Below, piece after piece: positions 1 to 5,115 of a DNA stretch of 5,122 nt; the stretch's first letter is position 1; each line of letters begins with the position of its first letter. The notes beneath the pieces are model-generated. The model ran no database searches and had not been told where the DNA came from. It saw only the letters and a program-made list of their open reading frames with translations. Origin of the DNA: Dehalococcoidia bacterium (GTDB lineage: Bacteria > Chloroflexota > Dehalococcoidia > E44-bin15); the NCBI GenBank assembly GCA_023129355.1, contig JAGMCC010000094.1, positions 1-5,122 on the forward strand, in the 5' to 3' direction. A program made the position numbers and the translations under genes.

Positions 1-2
1 TT

Positions 3-596
3 GTGTGCCAGGCCCTGCTCGATGCGAGAGACGGCGCCATAATCAACTTGAGCAAGGAAAGCTGCTTCTGTCCGGGTGGAGCGTGGCATCTCGGCCTCAC
101 CCCCAGACCTTCTGGTAAAGAATACAGATTTCTACAGAAATTCCTGGTGGAGGGAGAGAAACTGTTTTGCTCTATTGCCACCTTCCATCGGGCTATGGAC
201 TTAACCACGCCACCACCCCTGGGTCTGGCAGAATATATCGTGTTTTCACCTTTAGAGAAGGCCGAGATAGCACCAGATCTGGTGGTATTTTTATGTAATC
301 CAGAGCAAGCATGTCGCCTGGTCACCCTGGCTACTTACCCTGACGGCATCCCTCCCAAGACGGAGATAGTAGGCTCGACATGCCACATGGTTATTGCCTA
401 TCCCCTGGTATCGGGGGAGCTAAATATCAGCCTCTTGGACTATACTTCTCGCAAATGGCAAAATTATAAGCCTGATGACCTGTTTGTAACTATCCCGCAT
501 CATAAGCTGCCGGGTTTAGTGGACAGCATCGATGTTTGCAGTGCTGGCATGGCCCAGGTGGAGTTCCCTACTGGCTTTAGAGAGCCAACAAGTTGA
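3..596 (+). CDS. DUF169 family protein, 5'-truncated by window edge
   Basis: The translated fragment resembles the DUF169 family (COG2043), whose biochemical role is not established. What can be seen: an opening VCQALLDARDG segment, a CFCPGGAWHLGL stretch with Cys21 and Cys23 of the visible fragment, a PDLVVFLCNPEQACRL segment near residues 91-106, GSTCHMVIAYPL near 125-134 with Cys127, and a C-terminal IPHHKLPGLVDSI segment. In this family the VCQAL-like motif normally lies several tens of residues inside the protein, and the reading frame is open to the left edge. The GTG at position 3 is therefore very likely an internal valine, and the true start lies outside the window. Several conserved-looking cysteines would allow metal or cofactor binding, but that is inference. 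The stop codon overlaps the rnhB start (TGATG), implying co-transcription and coupled translation. The family assignment rests on motif memory and is fairly confident. Function is unknown. Confidence 0.8.
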   Translation: MCQALLDARDGAIINLSKESCFCPGGAWHLGLTPRPSGKEYRFLQKFLVEGEKLFCSIATFHRAMDLTTPPPLGLAEYIVFSPLEKAEIAPDLVVFLCNPEQACRLVTLATYPDGIPPKTEIVGSTCHMVIAYPLVSGELNISLLDYTSRKWQNYKPDDLFVTIPHHKLPGLVDSIDVCSAGMAQVEFPTGFREPTS

Positions 597-1279
597 TGGG
601 AAAGGCGAGCGTCGAGGTAAAGCGGGAGCGATTGAAAACGCCAACTGAGATAGCACAGCATCCGAGCTTCATTGAAGAAGAAAGGCTTGCGGAGCAGGGC
701 TACCGCTTCATCGCGGGTATCGATGAGGTGGGGCGTGGCCCGCTGGCGGGGCCGGTGATGGCTGCCGCCGTGATCCTGCCTCTAGACCTGGATGTTCCCT
801 GGCTCCCTTTGGTACGCGATAGCAAGAAGCTCACCCCGAAACGGCGAGCGTCCCTGTTCCCCCTGATTGAATCGGCAGCCACTGCTATCGGTGTCGGCTA
901 TACGCCCCCGGAGGTAATCGATACCCAGGGTATCGTGAGGGCAACGAGGATGGCGATGCACTCCGCTGTAGCGTGCCTTCCCCAACCCCCTGATTTCCTC
1001 CTCATCGACTTTATAGCCTTACCCGAGCTTGCCCTTTCCCAGAGAAGCATCACAAAGGGCGATAGCCGCTGCCTTTCCATCGCCTGCGCCTCCATTATCG
1101 CTAAGGTGACCAGGGATCGCATCATGGTAGAGCTTGATGAGGAATATCCTGGCTATGGATTTGCCAGGCATAAGGGCTATGCCACCAGGGAGCACCTCCT
1201 AAGCCTCAGGCAATTGGGGGCATGCCCCATCCATAGGAAGTGCTTTGCCCCAGTCAGGTTCTCTCTAGAAGGGCGATAA
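596..1279 (+). CDS. rnhB: Ribonuclease HII
   Basis: This enzyme endonucleolytically cleaves the RNA strand of RNA-DNA hybrids and incises at single ribonucleotides embedded in DNA, starting ribonucleotide excision repair in the cytoplasm. The 227-residue product carries the full family signature. GIDEVGRGPLAGPV holds the first two catalytic acids (Asp43, Glu44) and the GRG substrate-recognition loop. DSKKL follows near residue 75, then LLID with Asp138, then TKGDSR with Asp156, then ACASIIAKVTRDR. A YGFARHKGYAT block lies near 187-197, followed by the C-terminal CPIHRKCFAPV. By alignment to E. coli RNase HII these acids form the expected DEDD metal site. About 35 residues precede the first motif, longer than the E. 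coli protein. The ATG at 596 is preferred because it overlaps the upstream stop as TGATG. An adjacent TTG at 593 is the alternative. No strong Shine-Dalgarno is visible, consistent with translational coupling. The 3' end overlaps the convergent hydrolase gene by 26 bases. Confidence 0.97.
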   Translation: MGKASVEVKRERLKTPTEIAQHPSFIEEERLAEQGYRFIAGIDEVGRGPLAGPVMAAAVILPLDLDVPWLPLVRDSKKLTPKRRASLFPLIESAATAIGVGYTPPEVIDTQGIVRATRMAMHSAVACLPQPPDFLLIDFIALPELALSQRSITKGDSRCLSIACASIIAKVTRDRIMVELDEEYPGYGFARHKGYATREHLLSLRQLGACPIHRKCFAPVRFSLEGR

Positions 1280-2000
1280 ACCCCTGAAGGGCAGCCATGT
1301 ATCCCTCTCCACCCACAATGTAGGTATCATTGTGGCCTGCCTGCTCAATGGTGTAGAATTCCTTCGGTTCGTTAGCTGCTTCATATAATTCCCTTCCCGA
1401 TTGAAAAGGGACCACCTCGTCGCAATCGCCATGCAGCATGAGCAGCGGGGCAGTGACCTGCTTTATTTTAGAGAGGGAGTCATACTTGATGGGGAGCATG
1501 TCGGGTGTGATGTCAGGAAAAGATCGGCTTATCCATCCCATCATGGAGGCGAAGGTAGATTCCAGGATAAGCCCGAGGCATTGTTGCTTGCTCGCCAGGT
1601 CCACCGCAATCGCCCCGCCCAGAGAGCGGCCGAAGAATACTATGGCGTCCTGGTCGATGTCGTGGCGAGTGCGGAGATAAGCCAAAGCGGCCTCGGCATC
1701 GCGATAGGTGCCCTCCTCAGATGGCTTCCCTAGGCTTCGGCCATAGCCTCTGTAGTCGAAAATGAAGAAAGTTAAGGCCAGCCTGTCATGAAGGAGCTTC
1801 AGATTATCCAATCGGTAGCTGATGTTTCCTGCATTGCCGTGGCACCACAGCCATGTTATCCCCTTCTGTCCCGGAACGAACCAGCCATGAAGCATCACCC
1901 CGTCGGCAGTGGGGAAATAGACATCTTCGAAAGGCAGTCCCCAGCCGGCAGGGTCGCCGATGAAGTAACTATCGGGGTAAAAGATAAAGTTCTCTTGCAT
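1254..2000 (-). CDS. Alpha/beta hydrolase, BEM46/ABHD13-like serine hydrolase
   Basis: This is a probable serine esterase, thioesterase or peptidase-like hydrolase of the alpha/beta fold. The substrate is unknown. In the 248-residue product the order of motifs is typical of the fold: LHGW near 38-41, HGNAGN at 54-59 (oxyanion-hole strand), DYRGYGRS at 82-89, the nucleophile elbow GRSLGG at 124-129 with Ser126, HGDCDEVVP at 190-198 with the probable catalytic Asp194, and AGHND at 221-225 with His223. The complete triad suggests an active enzyme. HGNAGN plus DYRGYG resembles the BEM46/ABHD13/ABHD17 group. There is no signal peptide or convincing membrane anchor, so a cytoplasmic location is likely. 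The ATG at 2000 is chosen. A TTG just before it (2003) is possible. The start lies about nine bases after the stop of the DUF89 gene, so this is the distal gene of a three-gene operon. Its last 26 bases overlap rnhB tail to tail. Confidence 0.92.
   Translation of the reverse strand: MQENFIFYPDSYFIGDPAGWGLPFEDVYFPTADGVMLHGWFVPGQKGITWLWCHGNAGNISYRLDNLKLLHDRLALTFFIFDYRGYGRSLGKPSEEGTYRDAEAALAYLRTRHDIDQDAIVFFGRSLGGAIAVDLASKQQCLGLILESTFASMMGWISRSFPDITPDMLPIKYDSLSKIKQVTAPLLMLHGDCDEVVPFQSGRELYEAANEPKEFYTIEQAGHNDTYIVGGEGYMAALQGFIALLERT
1313..1335. repeat. Inverted repeat near the rnhB/hydrolase convergence
   Basis: CCACAATG (1313-1320) and CATTGTGG (1328-1335) form a perfect 8-bp stem with a seven-base loop, starting 34 bases after the rnhB stop and inside the 3' end of the hydrolase gene (the GHNDTYIV codons). 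There is no T-run on either side, so it is not a classic terminator. It could protect the 3' end of the rnhB message or be a chance product of coding sequence. Confidence 0.45.
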
Positions 2001-2009
2001 CAACCTAGC

Positions 2010-2849
2010 TCACCGCAGCATCGCCACGTAGCCGTTTAGCGGCACCCCCAGGGAATCGGCGACCGGCTGGCATTTGGCCATGAGACAATAGAGCAACCTG
2101 TCATCGCCGGGGAGTTCCGATAGCGCCTCGTAATACCCCATGCCTTTTGCCAGTATCAAATCGGCCGCCGCAAACTCCCGCTTGAACTCGTCCGAGGCTA
2201 AGTGGAGCAGCACCCCGGGCGTAGCAGTGCCGGTGGTGATCACGCGCCCTAGCTCTCCCTCAACCCCGGCTATCCTCAGGTCATCCAGGGTAGTATCATC
2301 CTGCACCGGTGATTCCTTGACCACATAGGAAACCCGGGCAGACCTCGCCATCCATTTTACCAGAGGCAGATCGAAGAACACCTCACCGGAATTGTCAGCG
2401 AGAAAAAGAACGTTTGTAGCTTTTTCAAGCTTTCTTTCGAACTTATCGGAGTCGTCAAGGAAAAATTCCACCTTGCGCCTCATATCCCCCCTGATAGTAT
2501 CGAAGTCCCTGAAAAAATCGATGACATTCCCCAGAGCGGACAGCGCCAGATAACCCTTGAAATCCTGGGGGTAGGCTGGGCTCACCTCACTGATGAGTTC
2601 CCGGGAGATTCTTATCTCTTCGTCCTTCACCCTGCGATAGGGATCGGGGTTTGCGGTTATCTCCTTTACTATGCGGTGAATCTCCGTGGCAATAGCGATG
2701 GTTGTCACATCGGCGGAAAAATTCTCATCGACGACTTTTAGCCCTTCCCTTGTCGCCTCCGCTTTCAGTTCCTCATCATCGGTGGCCAGCCCCGCCGCCT
2801 GGTGCACCAGGCGACAGAGACAGGGGTAACACTCGCTTACCGCTTTCAT
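2010..2849 (-). CDS. DUF89 (damage-control phosphatase, ARMT1-like) family protein
   Basis: This is a 279-residue member of the DUF89 family. Published family work describes these as metal-dependent phosphatases acting on phosphorylated or damaged metabolites. The substrate of this member is not known. Visible features: the N-terminal CYPCLCRL cysteine cluster (Cys7, Cys10, Cys12) typical of the prokaryotic short subfamily, GNVIDF at 107-112, the metal-site segment LADNSGEVFFD at 150-160 (Asp152, Asn153, Glu156, Asp160), SPVQDDTTLDD at 180-190, LAKGMGYYEAL at 233-243, and LMAKCQPVADSLGVP at 256-270. The length is normal for archaeal and bacterial homologues, and the metal-binding Asp-Asn pair is intact. 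The cysteine cluster could bind an additional metal (inference). The gene sits 19 bases after the methyltransferase stop and about nine bases before the hydrolase start, clearly within an operon. The stretch before its ATG is AT-rich with no obvious Shine-Dalgarno, so translation may depend on the upstream gene. Confidence 0.92.
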   Translation of the reverse strand: MKAVSECYPCLCRLVHQAAGLATDDEELKAEATREGLKVVDENFSADVTTIAIATEIHRIVKEITANPDPYRRVKDEEIRISRELISEVSPAYPQDFKGYLALSALGNVIDFFRDFDTIRGDMRRKVEFFLDDSDKFERKLEKATNVLFLADNSGEVFFDLPLVKWMARSARVSYVVKESPVQDDTTLDDLRIAGVEGELGRVITTGTATPGVLLHLASDEFKREFAAADLILAKGMGYYEALSELPGDDRLLYCLMAKCQPVADSLGVPLNGYVAMLR

Positions 2850-2868
2850 TGTTTATATAACTACGCAA

Positions 2869-3648
2869 TCAAGCTCGCTGGAGGAGCCACACCGCACTAG
2901 TTACCGTCCTCTCCATTATCTCGCTCTCGCGCTCCTGCTTCTCCACATACCAGAAAAGAGAATCGGCGGCCTCCGGGTTTAATTCCGCTAGCTTCTCCGC
3001 TCTCTTGCGGATGAGTTCTGTAGACTTCCGGTTAAGCGCCTTCACATCTTCTGTTGGGATGATTACTTCACGCAGCATAGCGTCGCCGTGCGCTGTTAGC
3101 TGCCGCAGTGTCTCTTGGTGAGTGGCACAATGCTCGTACCAAGGGCTTTCGACCTTATCGGGATCAGAGAGGAACACAGCGTCGATTAGCATATAGCCGC
3201 CGGGATGGACGCACCTTCTTAGCTTTGCCACGCATTCATCGAACTTCCCCAGCACCCCGCCGATGGAAGCGTAGATGACCAAATCGAAATCGCTGGCTTC
3301 ACCAAGCGCGTCGCGTATATCGTCGCACACGAATTGACACCGGCTGGCAACACCCATTTCCTCCGCACGCTCTCTGGCATCCTTTATGAAAGGCTCAAAG
3401 AAGTCGACCCCCAGGGCTTGAAAGCCGAATTCCCGAGCCAGGGTGAGCGCGACTGCGCCTTTACCGCAGCCAAGGTCCAGCACACGCGTTGTCTCCGCCG
3501 GAAGGCCAAGCGGACGAAGCAACTCTACTATTACCTCCAGCGAGCAGCCCAGCGCCCACAGATCGGCCAGAAGCTTGGGGATGAAAGGCAATAACTCAGG
3601 CGTGGCGTCAAATGCTTGGGCTAATTCCCGTTGTTGTCTATCGTTCAT
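2869..3648 (-). CDS. Class I SAM-dependent methyltransferase
   Basis: A 259-residue methyltransferase with a Rossmann-like SAM-binding core. The acceptor substrate cannot be deduced. Motif I is VLDLGCGKG at 56-64. The acidic residue ending strand 2 is Asp82 in GVDFF. Motif II is CDDI around 108-111. FDLVIYASIGGVLG at 121-134 corresponds to motif IV, and the HPGGYMLID stretch at 148-156 corresponds to the post-motif strand 5 region. About 50 helical residues precede the core. The C-terminal 60-70 residues (NRKSTELIRKRAEKLAELNP onward) look like a charged helical extension that may close over the substrate. No signal peptide or membrane segment is seen, so it should be cytoplasmic. It is the first gene of the minus-strand operon with the DUF89 phosphatase and the hydrolase. 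The ATG at 3648 is the chosen start. The Shine-Dalgarno is weak, and a TATACT box lies about 18 bases upstream, so the leader is very short. Confidence 0.93.
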   Translation of the reverse strand: MNDRQQRELAQAFDATPELLPFIPKLLADLWALGCSLEVIVELLRPLGLPAETTRVLDLGCGKGAVALTLAREFGFQALGVDFFEPFIKDARERAEEMGVASRCQFVCDDIRDALGEASDFDLVIYASIGGVLGKFDECVAKLRRCVHPGGYMLIDAVFLSDPDKVESPWYEHCATHQETLRQLTAHGDAMLREVIIPTEDVKALNRKSTELIRKRAEKLAELNPEAADSLFWYVEKQERESEIMERTVTSAVWLLQRA

Positions 3649-3815
3649 GCCAGAATGTCGCCTTAAGTATACAATAAACTAATCTAGTTCAGATAGATAG
3701 TTGATACTTGATATCGTAGATTTCGCTTCACTTATCATTGCGAGATGCTTTACGATAAATCAACCGCGGGGACAAGTGGAGTAGAACACATCTAGCCTGA
3801 CGGTCCGCACTACGG
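3649..3815. other. Intergenic stretch upstream of the minus-strand operon
   Basis: This AT-rich stretch lies between the methyltransferase start and the inverted repeat. Apart from the weak minus-strand promoter and palindrome, only loose symmetry is seen (ATCGTA at 3713-3718 with TACGAT at 3751-3756; ACACAT at 3786-3791 with ATGTGT at 3823-3828). I see no gene or RNA in it. Confidence 0.6.
3666..3671 (-). promoter_or_regulatory. Candidate -10 box of the methyltransferase-DUF89-hydrolase operon
   Basis: On the minus strand TATACT lies 18 bases before the methyltransferase ATG, implying a very short leader. No good -35 hexamer is visible. A short palindrome, AACTA-ATC-TAGTT (3677-3689), lies just upstream of the box, where a repressor could bind. 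Both sites are weak and tentative. Confidence 0.3.
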
Positions 3816-3817
3816 TG

Positions 3818-3831
3818 TTGACATGTGTCAA
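3818..3831. repeat. Inverted repeat TTGACA-TG-TGTCAA
   Basis: Two perfect six-base arms are separated by two bases, just before the first 23-base repeat. The compact dyad could be a dimeric regulator operator or part of an insertion-sequence tip. TTGACA also equals a consensus -35 hexamer, but no -10 box sits 17 bases downstream on the + strand; that position lies inside the repeats. Confidence 0.55.
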
Positions 3832-3835
3832 ACTC

Positions 3836-3915
3836 TCCCTACACCAGAATACATACTTTCCCTACACCAGAATACATACTTTCCCTACACAAGAATACAC
3901 AATCTCCCTACAGAC
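3836..3915. repeat. 23-base tandem repeat, about 3.5 copies
   Basis: Copies begin at 3836, 3859, 3882 and 3905 with an exact 23-base period. Each begins TCCCTACA. The first two are identical over all 23 bases (TCCCTACACCAGAATACATA then CTT). The third differs at several positions, and the fourth is cut after TCCCTACAGAC. Period and pyrimidine-rich TCCC cores resemble the multiple terminal repeats at ends of IS21-family elements, and also resemble iterated protein-binding sites. No transposase is present in the window. Confidence 0.9.
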
Positions 3916-3938
3916 AAAAAGCGCCGTATACTATAAAA

Positions 3939-3944
3939 TATAAT
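3939..3944 (+). promoter_or_regulatory. Candidate -10 box for the structured leader/ncRNA
   Basis: A perfect TATAAT lies in an AT-rich stretch, with an alternative TATACT at 3927-3932. The predicted start near 3951 coincides with the 5' edge of the first RNA stem (3952). No good -35 hexamer is found at 16-18 bases upstream. That position lies at the end of the 23-base tandem repeats, which could act as activator sites. The evidence is limited to the hexamer and its position. Confidence 0.4.
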
Positions 3945-3951
3945 AGCCACT

Positions 3952-4080
3952 ATCACAGGCGGGGAAACTGAGGATTCACGATTATATTGAGGGATTCGCC
4001 TGGGTATGGTGATTTATAGCTTTATCAAAACGGGACCTCGAAGGGGCCGTGTAAAAGCATGGCATAAGAGGTCTTTTTTT
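3952..4080 (+). ncRNA. Candidate ~130-nt structured RNA or distal leader ending in a terminator
   Basis: The segment starts about eight bases after a TATAAT box. ATCAC (3952-3956) pairs with GTGAT (4009-4013), and AGGCG (3957-3961) pairs with CGCCT (3997-4001), leaving a seven-base bulge on the 3' side. The loop contains an imperfect direct repeat, TGAGGATTC near 3969-3977 and TGAGGGATTC near 3988-3997. It closes with the hairpin plus T7 at 4034-4080. A promoter, a folded body and a terminator together suggest either an independent small RNA or the first module of a long leader. I recognise no known RNA family. Confidence 0.5.
4034..4080 (+). terminator. Intrinsic terminator with bulged stem and T7 tail
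   Basis: GACCTC (4034-4039) pairs with GAGGTC (4068-4073), followed immediately by seven T (4074-4080). The interior closes further through GCCGTG with CATGGC (one G-U pair) around a TAAAAG loop. The run of T right after the stem is the classic intrinsic terminator layout. It has no protein gene upstream on the same strand, so it must end a leader or a non-coding transcript. Confidence 0.75.
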
Positions 4081-4096
4081 GTTCAGCGCAATCCTC

Positions 4097-4176
4097 GTGC
4101 AGTTCTTCCTGGAAAAGCTTTCAAGCGAGGCTAAATAGTGATTAAGCCTCGTGAGCTTGAAAGGGGGATGTTGCAC
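4097..4176 (+). ncRNA. Large stem-loop in the beta-helix leader (candidate structured RNA)
   Basis: CTTTCAAGC (4118-4126) pairs perfectly with GCTTGAAAG (4155-4163), and the helix continues with GAGGCT (4127-4132) against AGCCTC (4145-4150). There is one four-base GTGA bulge on the 3' side and a 12-base loop. The helix can be extended outward through TTCC (4106-4109) with GGGA (4165-4168) and GTGCA (4097-4101) with TGCAC (4172-4176). Fifteen contiguous inner base pairs with a single bulge are unlikely by chance and point to a folded RNA. I do not recognise the class. Confidence 0.6.
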
Positions 4177-4281
4177 TTAGGGTAGGTAACAAAGTTTTTT
4201 GAAAACGCAGGGAAAGTATCCGAGGGAGGCGATGAAGCGAAGCCCGTAACTTGGTTGCTTGGTCTTCGCAGAGCCATTAGC
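4177..4281 (+). ncRNA. Second leader module with GCGAAG/CTTCGC hairpin
   Basis: Between the large stem-loop and the terminator lies a purine-rich stretch (CGCAGGGAAAGTATCCGAGG and following bases) and a hairpin of GCGAAG (4237-4242) with CTTCGC (4264-4269). Its 21-base loop contains the direct repeat CTTGGT at 4250-4255 and 4258-4263. GGTTGCT in this loop (4253-4259) can alternatively pair with AGCAA (4279-4283) and, across an AA bulge, CC (4286-4287). That pairing would occupy the 5' arm of the terminator, which makes it a plausible antiterminator. The pairing is observed; the regulatory role is inference. No match to a known riboswitch core could be made by eye. Confidence 0.45.
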
Positions 4282-4310
4282 AAAACCGACCCCTCAGGTC
4301 GGTTTTAGTT
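4282..4310 (+). terminator. Intrinsic terminator/attenuator before the beta-helix gene
   Basis: AAAACCGACC (4282-4291) pairs perfectly with GGTCGGTTTT (4297-4306) around a five-base CCTCA loop, followed by AGTTTT. The 10-bp stem has its A/T end at the base and a T-rich 3' side, as expected of a Rho-independent terminator. It lies 20 bases upstream of a start codon rather than after a gene, and no protein gene precedes it on this strand for about 3 kb. A regulated attenuator in the leader of the beta-helix gene is the simplest reading. Alternatively it ends a separate small RNA. Confidence 0.8.
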
Positions 4311-4314
4311 TTAG

Positions 4315-4321
4315 AAGGAGG
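4315..4321 (+). promoter_or_regulatory. Strong Shine-Dalgarno of the beta-helix gene
   Basis: AAGGAGG lies eight bases before the ATG at 4330, the clearest ribosome binding site in the window, and it fixes that start. It begins only about nine bases after the stem of the terminator hairpin at 4282-4306. An ATG at 4322 directly abuts it and opens a three-codon frame (ATG AAA GGA TGA) whose stop overlaps the real start. It is too close to the Shine-Dalgarno to be the main start. Confidence 0.88.
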
Positions 4322-4329
4322 ATGAAAGG

Positions 4330-5115
4330 ATGAAAGCGAAGATAGTATATATGGCGCTAGCCATGGTGCTGGTGTTCTCACTGGCAGCAGTGGTAGTGCC
4401 GGCAGGCCCTGCAATGGCAGCAACGACCTATACTGTCGATGATGACTGGCAGATTGGAGCCCCGCCATATGCAGAAGATACGGATGGAGACAACGATTTT
4501 GCTACCATCCAGGCTGCCATTAATGCTGCCAGTTCCGGCGACACTGTTTACGTGCGCTCAGGAACCTATTATGAGCATGTGACCATAGGCAAATCTTTGA
4601 CTTTGCAGGGAGAGGATAAAGATACCACGGCCATCGATGGAGGTGGAAGCGGAAATGTTATCTATATAACCGCCAACTATGTTACCATCAGTGGATTCAA
4701 GGTAACCAACGGAGATTACGGCATCTACTTAATCGCCAATTGGACAATTCATCACGTCACGATAAGGGATGTCGTAATTACTTCAATTAGCAAAGACGCT
4801 TTCCATGCTCCCCATAGTGGTGGTTATCACCTCATCGAAGACTGCATCATCTCGAATAATGGTAGAGCCTCCTATGCACACCAATTTGGAAATAGCATTA
4901 TCCGAAACTGCGAGGTATTTGATAACGGCGGTGCTCTTAGTGTTGCTTGGGGGTCCGGCACTCTGATAACAAACAACAGAGTCCACCATAATGCTGACAT
5001 AGGGATAGACTTTGACTCCATGTCTGACTCCGTTATAGAGAACAACGAGGTGTATAACAACAACGGGGATGGAATAGCGCTTCGCTATGTCGCGGAGGGT
5101 GACCTTACCCCGTAA
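4330..5115 (+). CDS. Secreted NosD/pectate-lyase-like parallel beta-helix protein
   Basis: A 261-residue exported protein. The N-terminus (MKAKIVY then a hydrophobic core at about residues 7-24) ends in an AMA motif at 28-30, predicting signal peptidase I cleavage before Ala31. The mature start TTYTVDDDW and the acidic DTDGDND run precede a classic right-handed beta-helix opening: FATIQAAINAASSGDTVYV at 57-75, then GTYYEHVTIGKSLTLQGED and AIDGGGSGNV. From about 110 onward come roughly 22-residue rungs with asparagine-rich turns (VTISGFKVTNGDYGIYL, VIENNEVYNNNGDGIAL), as in PbH1/NosD-type repeats. Such proteins bind or cleave carbohydrates or act as surface proteins. No catalytic site can be assigned. 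The protein stops at 261 with only a few rungs, shorter than many relatives, so a premature stop is possible. Translation starts eight bases after a strong AAGGAGG. A hairpin terminator sits just upstream, so expression may be attenuated. Confidence 0.9.
   Translation: MKAKIVYMALAMVLVFSLAAVVVPAGPAMAATTYTVDDDWQIGAPPYAEDTDGDNDFATIQAAINAASSGDTVYVRSGTYYEHVTIGKSLTLQGEDKDTTAIDGGGSGNVIYITANYVTISGFKVTNGDYGIYLIANWTIHHVTIRDVVITSISKDAFHAPHSGGYHLIEDCIISNNGRASYAHQFGNSIIRNCEVFDNGGALSVAWGSGTLITNNRVHHNADIGIDFDSMSDSVIENNEVYNNNGDGIALRYVAEGDLTP

Larger units (their letters stand above)
3816..3915. mobile_element. Possible solo IS21-like terminal region (remnant)
   Basis: A TG dinucleotide (3816-3817) is followed by the inverted repeat TTGACA-TG-TGTCAA (3818-3831) and then by the 23-base repeats with TTTCCC cores. 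IS21-family elements typically end in TG/CA and carry several internal repeats near each tip, so this could be one orphaned end. Against it: no istA or istB fragment, no partner end and no target duplication are seen in the window. The call is a hypothesis from layout only. Confidence 0.3.

Noticed and set aside
1401..2039. Plus-strand open frames of 80-110 codons opposite the hydrolase gene
   Set aside because: They are shadows of a gene with an intact catalytic triad on the other strand. Their translations show no domain and no Shine-Dalgarno is seen.
3836..3915. CRISPR array
   Set aside because: The 23-base units are contiguous with no variable spacers, so this is a plain tandem repeat.
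3982..4176. A 64-codon open frame on the minus strand in the intergenic region
   Set aside because: It runs antisense through the T7 terminator and the large hairpin, has no clear ribosome binding site and gives a composition without recognisable motifs. The RNA structures explain the region better.
4195..4200. T6 run after the large hairpin as a third terminator
   Set aside because: It lies 18 bases beyond the end of the stem, with no hairpin directly in front, so it does not have terminator geometry.
4215..4250. Resemblance to the SAM-I riboswitch core (GAGGGA followed by GATGAAGC)
   Set aside because: Only short pieces match. The closing P1 helix, the GGCAACC segment and the downstream GGTGC/AATCC elements are missing or misplaced, and the downstream gene is not a methionine or SAM gene.
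4180..4260. Possible c-di-GMP-I (GEMM) or cobalamin riboswitch
   Set aside because: Fragments such as GGTAGGTAAC and GGGAAAG recall parts of these, but the conserved cores (GACGCAAAGCC-like or GCCACTG box) are absent.
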